DNA of 6,018 nt from Nitrospinota bacterium (GTDB lineage: Bacteria > JAUXIQ01): positions 1-6,018 of the forward strand of contig JAUXIQ010000140.1 in assembly GCA_030620925.1 (NCBI GenBank), written 5' to 3'. Made by a program: the position numbers and the translations under genes. The notes below the pieces were generated by a model that searched no databases, was not told the DNA's origin, and worked only from the letters and a program-made list of their open reading frames with translations. Below are positions 5,764 to 6,018 of this stretch, piece by piece; position 1 is the first letter of the stretch, and each line of letters opens with the position of its first letter.

Positions 5764-6018
5764 ATGAACGACCAGGATGAAATTACCGACCTCGCAAAAG
5801 ATGTGCTCACCATAGAGAGCAGCGCCATAAACGCGCTCATACCCCGCATCGGAAAATCTTTCCTGCAAGCCGTGGACATATTGTACGACTGTAAGGGAAA
5901 AGTGATCGTTACCGGGATGGGCAAATCGGGGCTGGTGGCCGGTAAAATAGCGTCCACCCTGGCCAGCACGGGAACGCCCGCTTTCTTCCTCCATCCCGCC
6001 GAGGGGAGCCACGGGGAC
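5764..6018 (+). CDS. KpsF/KdsD-family sugar-phosphate isomerase, N-terminal part only
   Basis: The first 85 residues of a SIS-domain protein; full-length members have about 320 residues, with two CBS domains after the SIS domain. The family member KdsD interconverts D-ribulose 5-phosphate and D-arabinose 5-phosphate, the first step to Kdo for lipopolysaccharide or capsule. Seen: V-T-G-M-G-K-S-G at 49-56, where Lys54 aligns with catalytic-site Lys59 of E. coli KdsD; S-T-L-A-S-T-G-T-P-A-F-F; and H-P-A-E-G-S-H-G-D at 77-85, where His83 aligns with E. coli His88. The gene is cut by the window edge, so the CBS domains cannot be checked. ATG 5764 is preceded by AGGTGG (5753-5758) at 5 nt. It diverges from the hydrolase operon and shares no obvious pathway with it. 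KdsD, GutQ and KpsF paralogues cannot be told apart from this part. Confidence 0.9.
   Translation, partial: MNDQDEITDLAKDVLTIESSAINALIPRIGKSFLQAVDILYDCKGKVIVTGMGKSGLVAGKIASTLASTGTPAFFLHPAEGSHGD

Noticed and set aside
5611-6012. A 133-codon frame on the minus strand at the right edge
   Set aside because: It is antisense to the KdsD-like gene, whose motifs are clear, and it has no recognisable protein features.

Overview
The window comes from a bacterial chromosome with compact gene layout. It is moderately GC-rich by eye and uses the isoleucine codon ATA often. Four genes run on the minus strand (right to left) and a fifth diverges from them at the right edge. Nothing identifies the species. 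The gene mix (acyl-CoA dehydrogenase, PHP-like phosphotriesterase homologue, metallo-beta-lactamase-fold hydrolase, KpsF/KdsD-type isomerase) would suit an anaerobic or sediment bacterium such as a Dehalococcoidia-type Chloroflexota or a Desulfobacterota member. That is a guess. No mobile element, tRNA, rRNA or CRISPR array was seen.

Layout from right to left. At 5764-6018 (+) is the start of a KpsF/KdsD-family sugar-phosphate isomerase, cut by the window edge and preceded by an extended -10 promoter. A divergent intergenic region of about 330 nt (5437-5763) holds a 9-bp inverted repeat with a 12-bp palindrome inside its loop. A metallo-beta-lactamase-fold hydrolase (4528-5436, -) and a phosphotriesterase-family hydrolase (3431-4480, -) follow, 47 nt apart and apparently co-transcribed. 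Next is an unusual gene (1118-3295, -) encoding an apparently complete cysteinyl-tRNA synthetase joined in one reading frame to a family-2 glycosyltransferase-like domain. It has its own near-consensus promoter. Last is an acyl-CoA dehydrogenase (1-1019, -) that runs off the left edge, with a promoter whose -35 box lies inside the 3' end of the fusion gene.

The two metal-dependent hydrolases plus the acyl-CoA dehydrogenase suggest catabolism of an ester, lactone or acyl-CoA type compound, but no substrate can be read from the sequence. The main point of interest is the CysRS-glycosyltransferase fusion. Its synthetase half keeps the zinc ligands and both ATP-binding signatures. Its glycosyltransferase half has the usual fold motifs but has lost the aspartate of the V-D-N-G-S strand and the second aspartate of the DxD motif, so it may not be a conventional sugar transferase.
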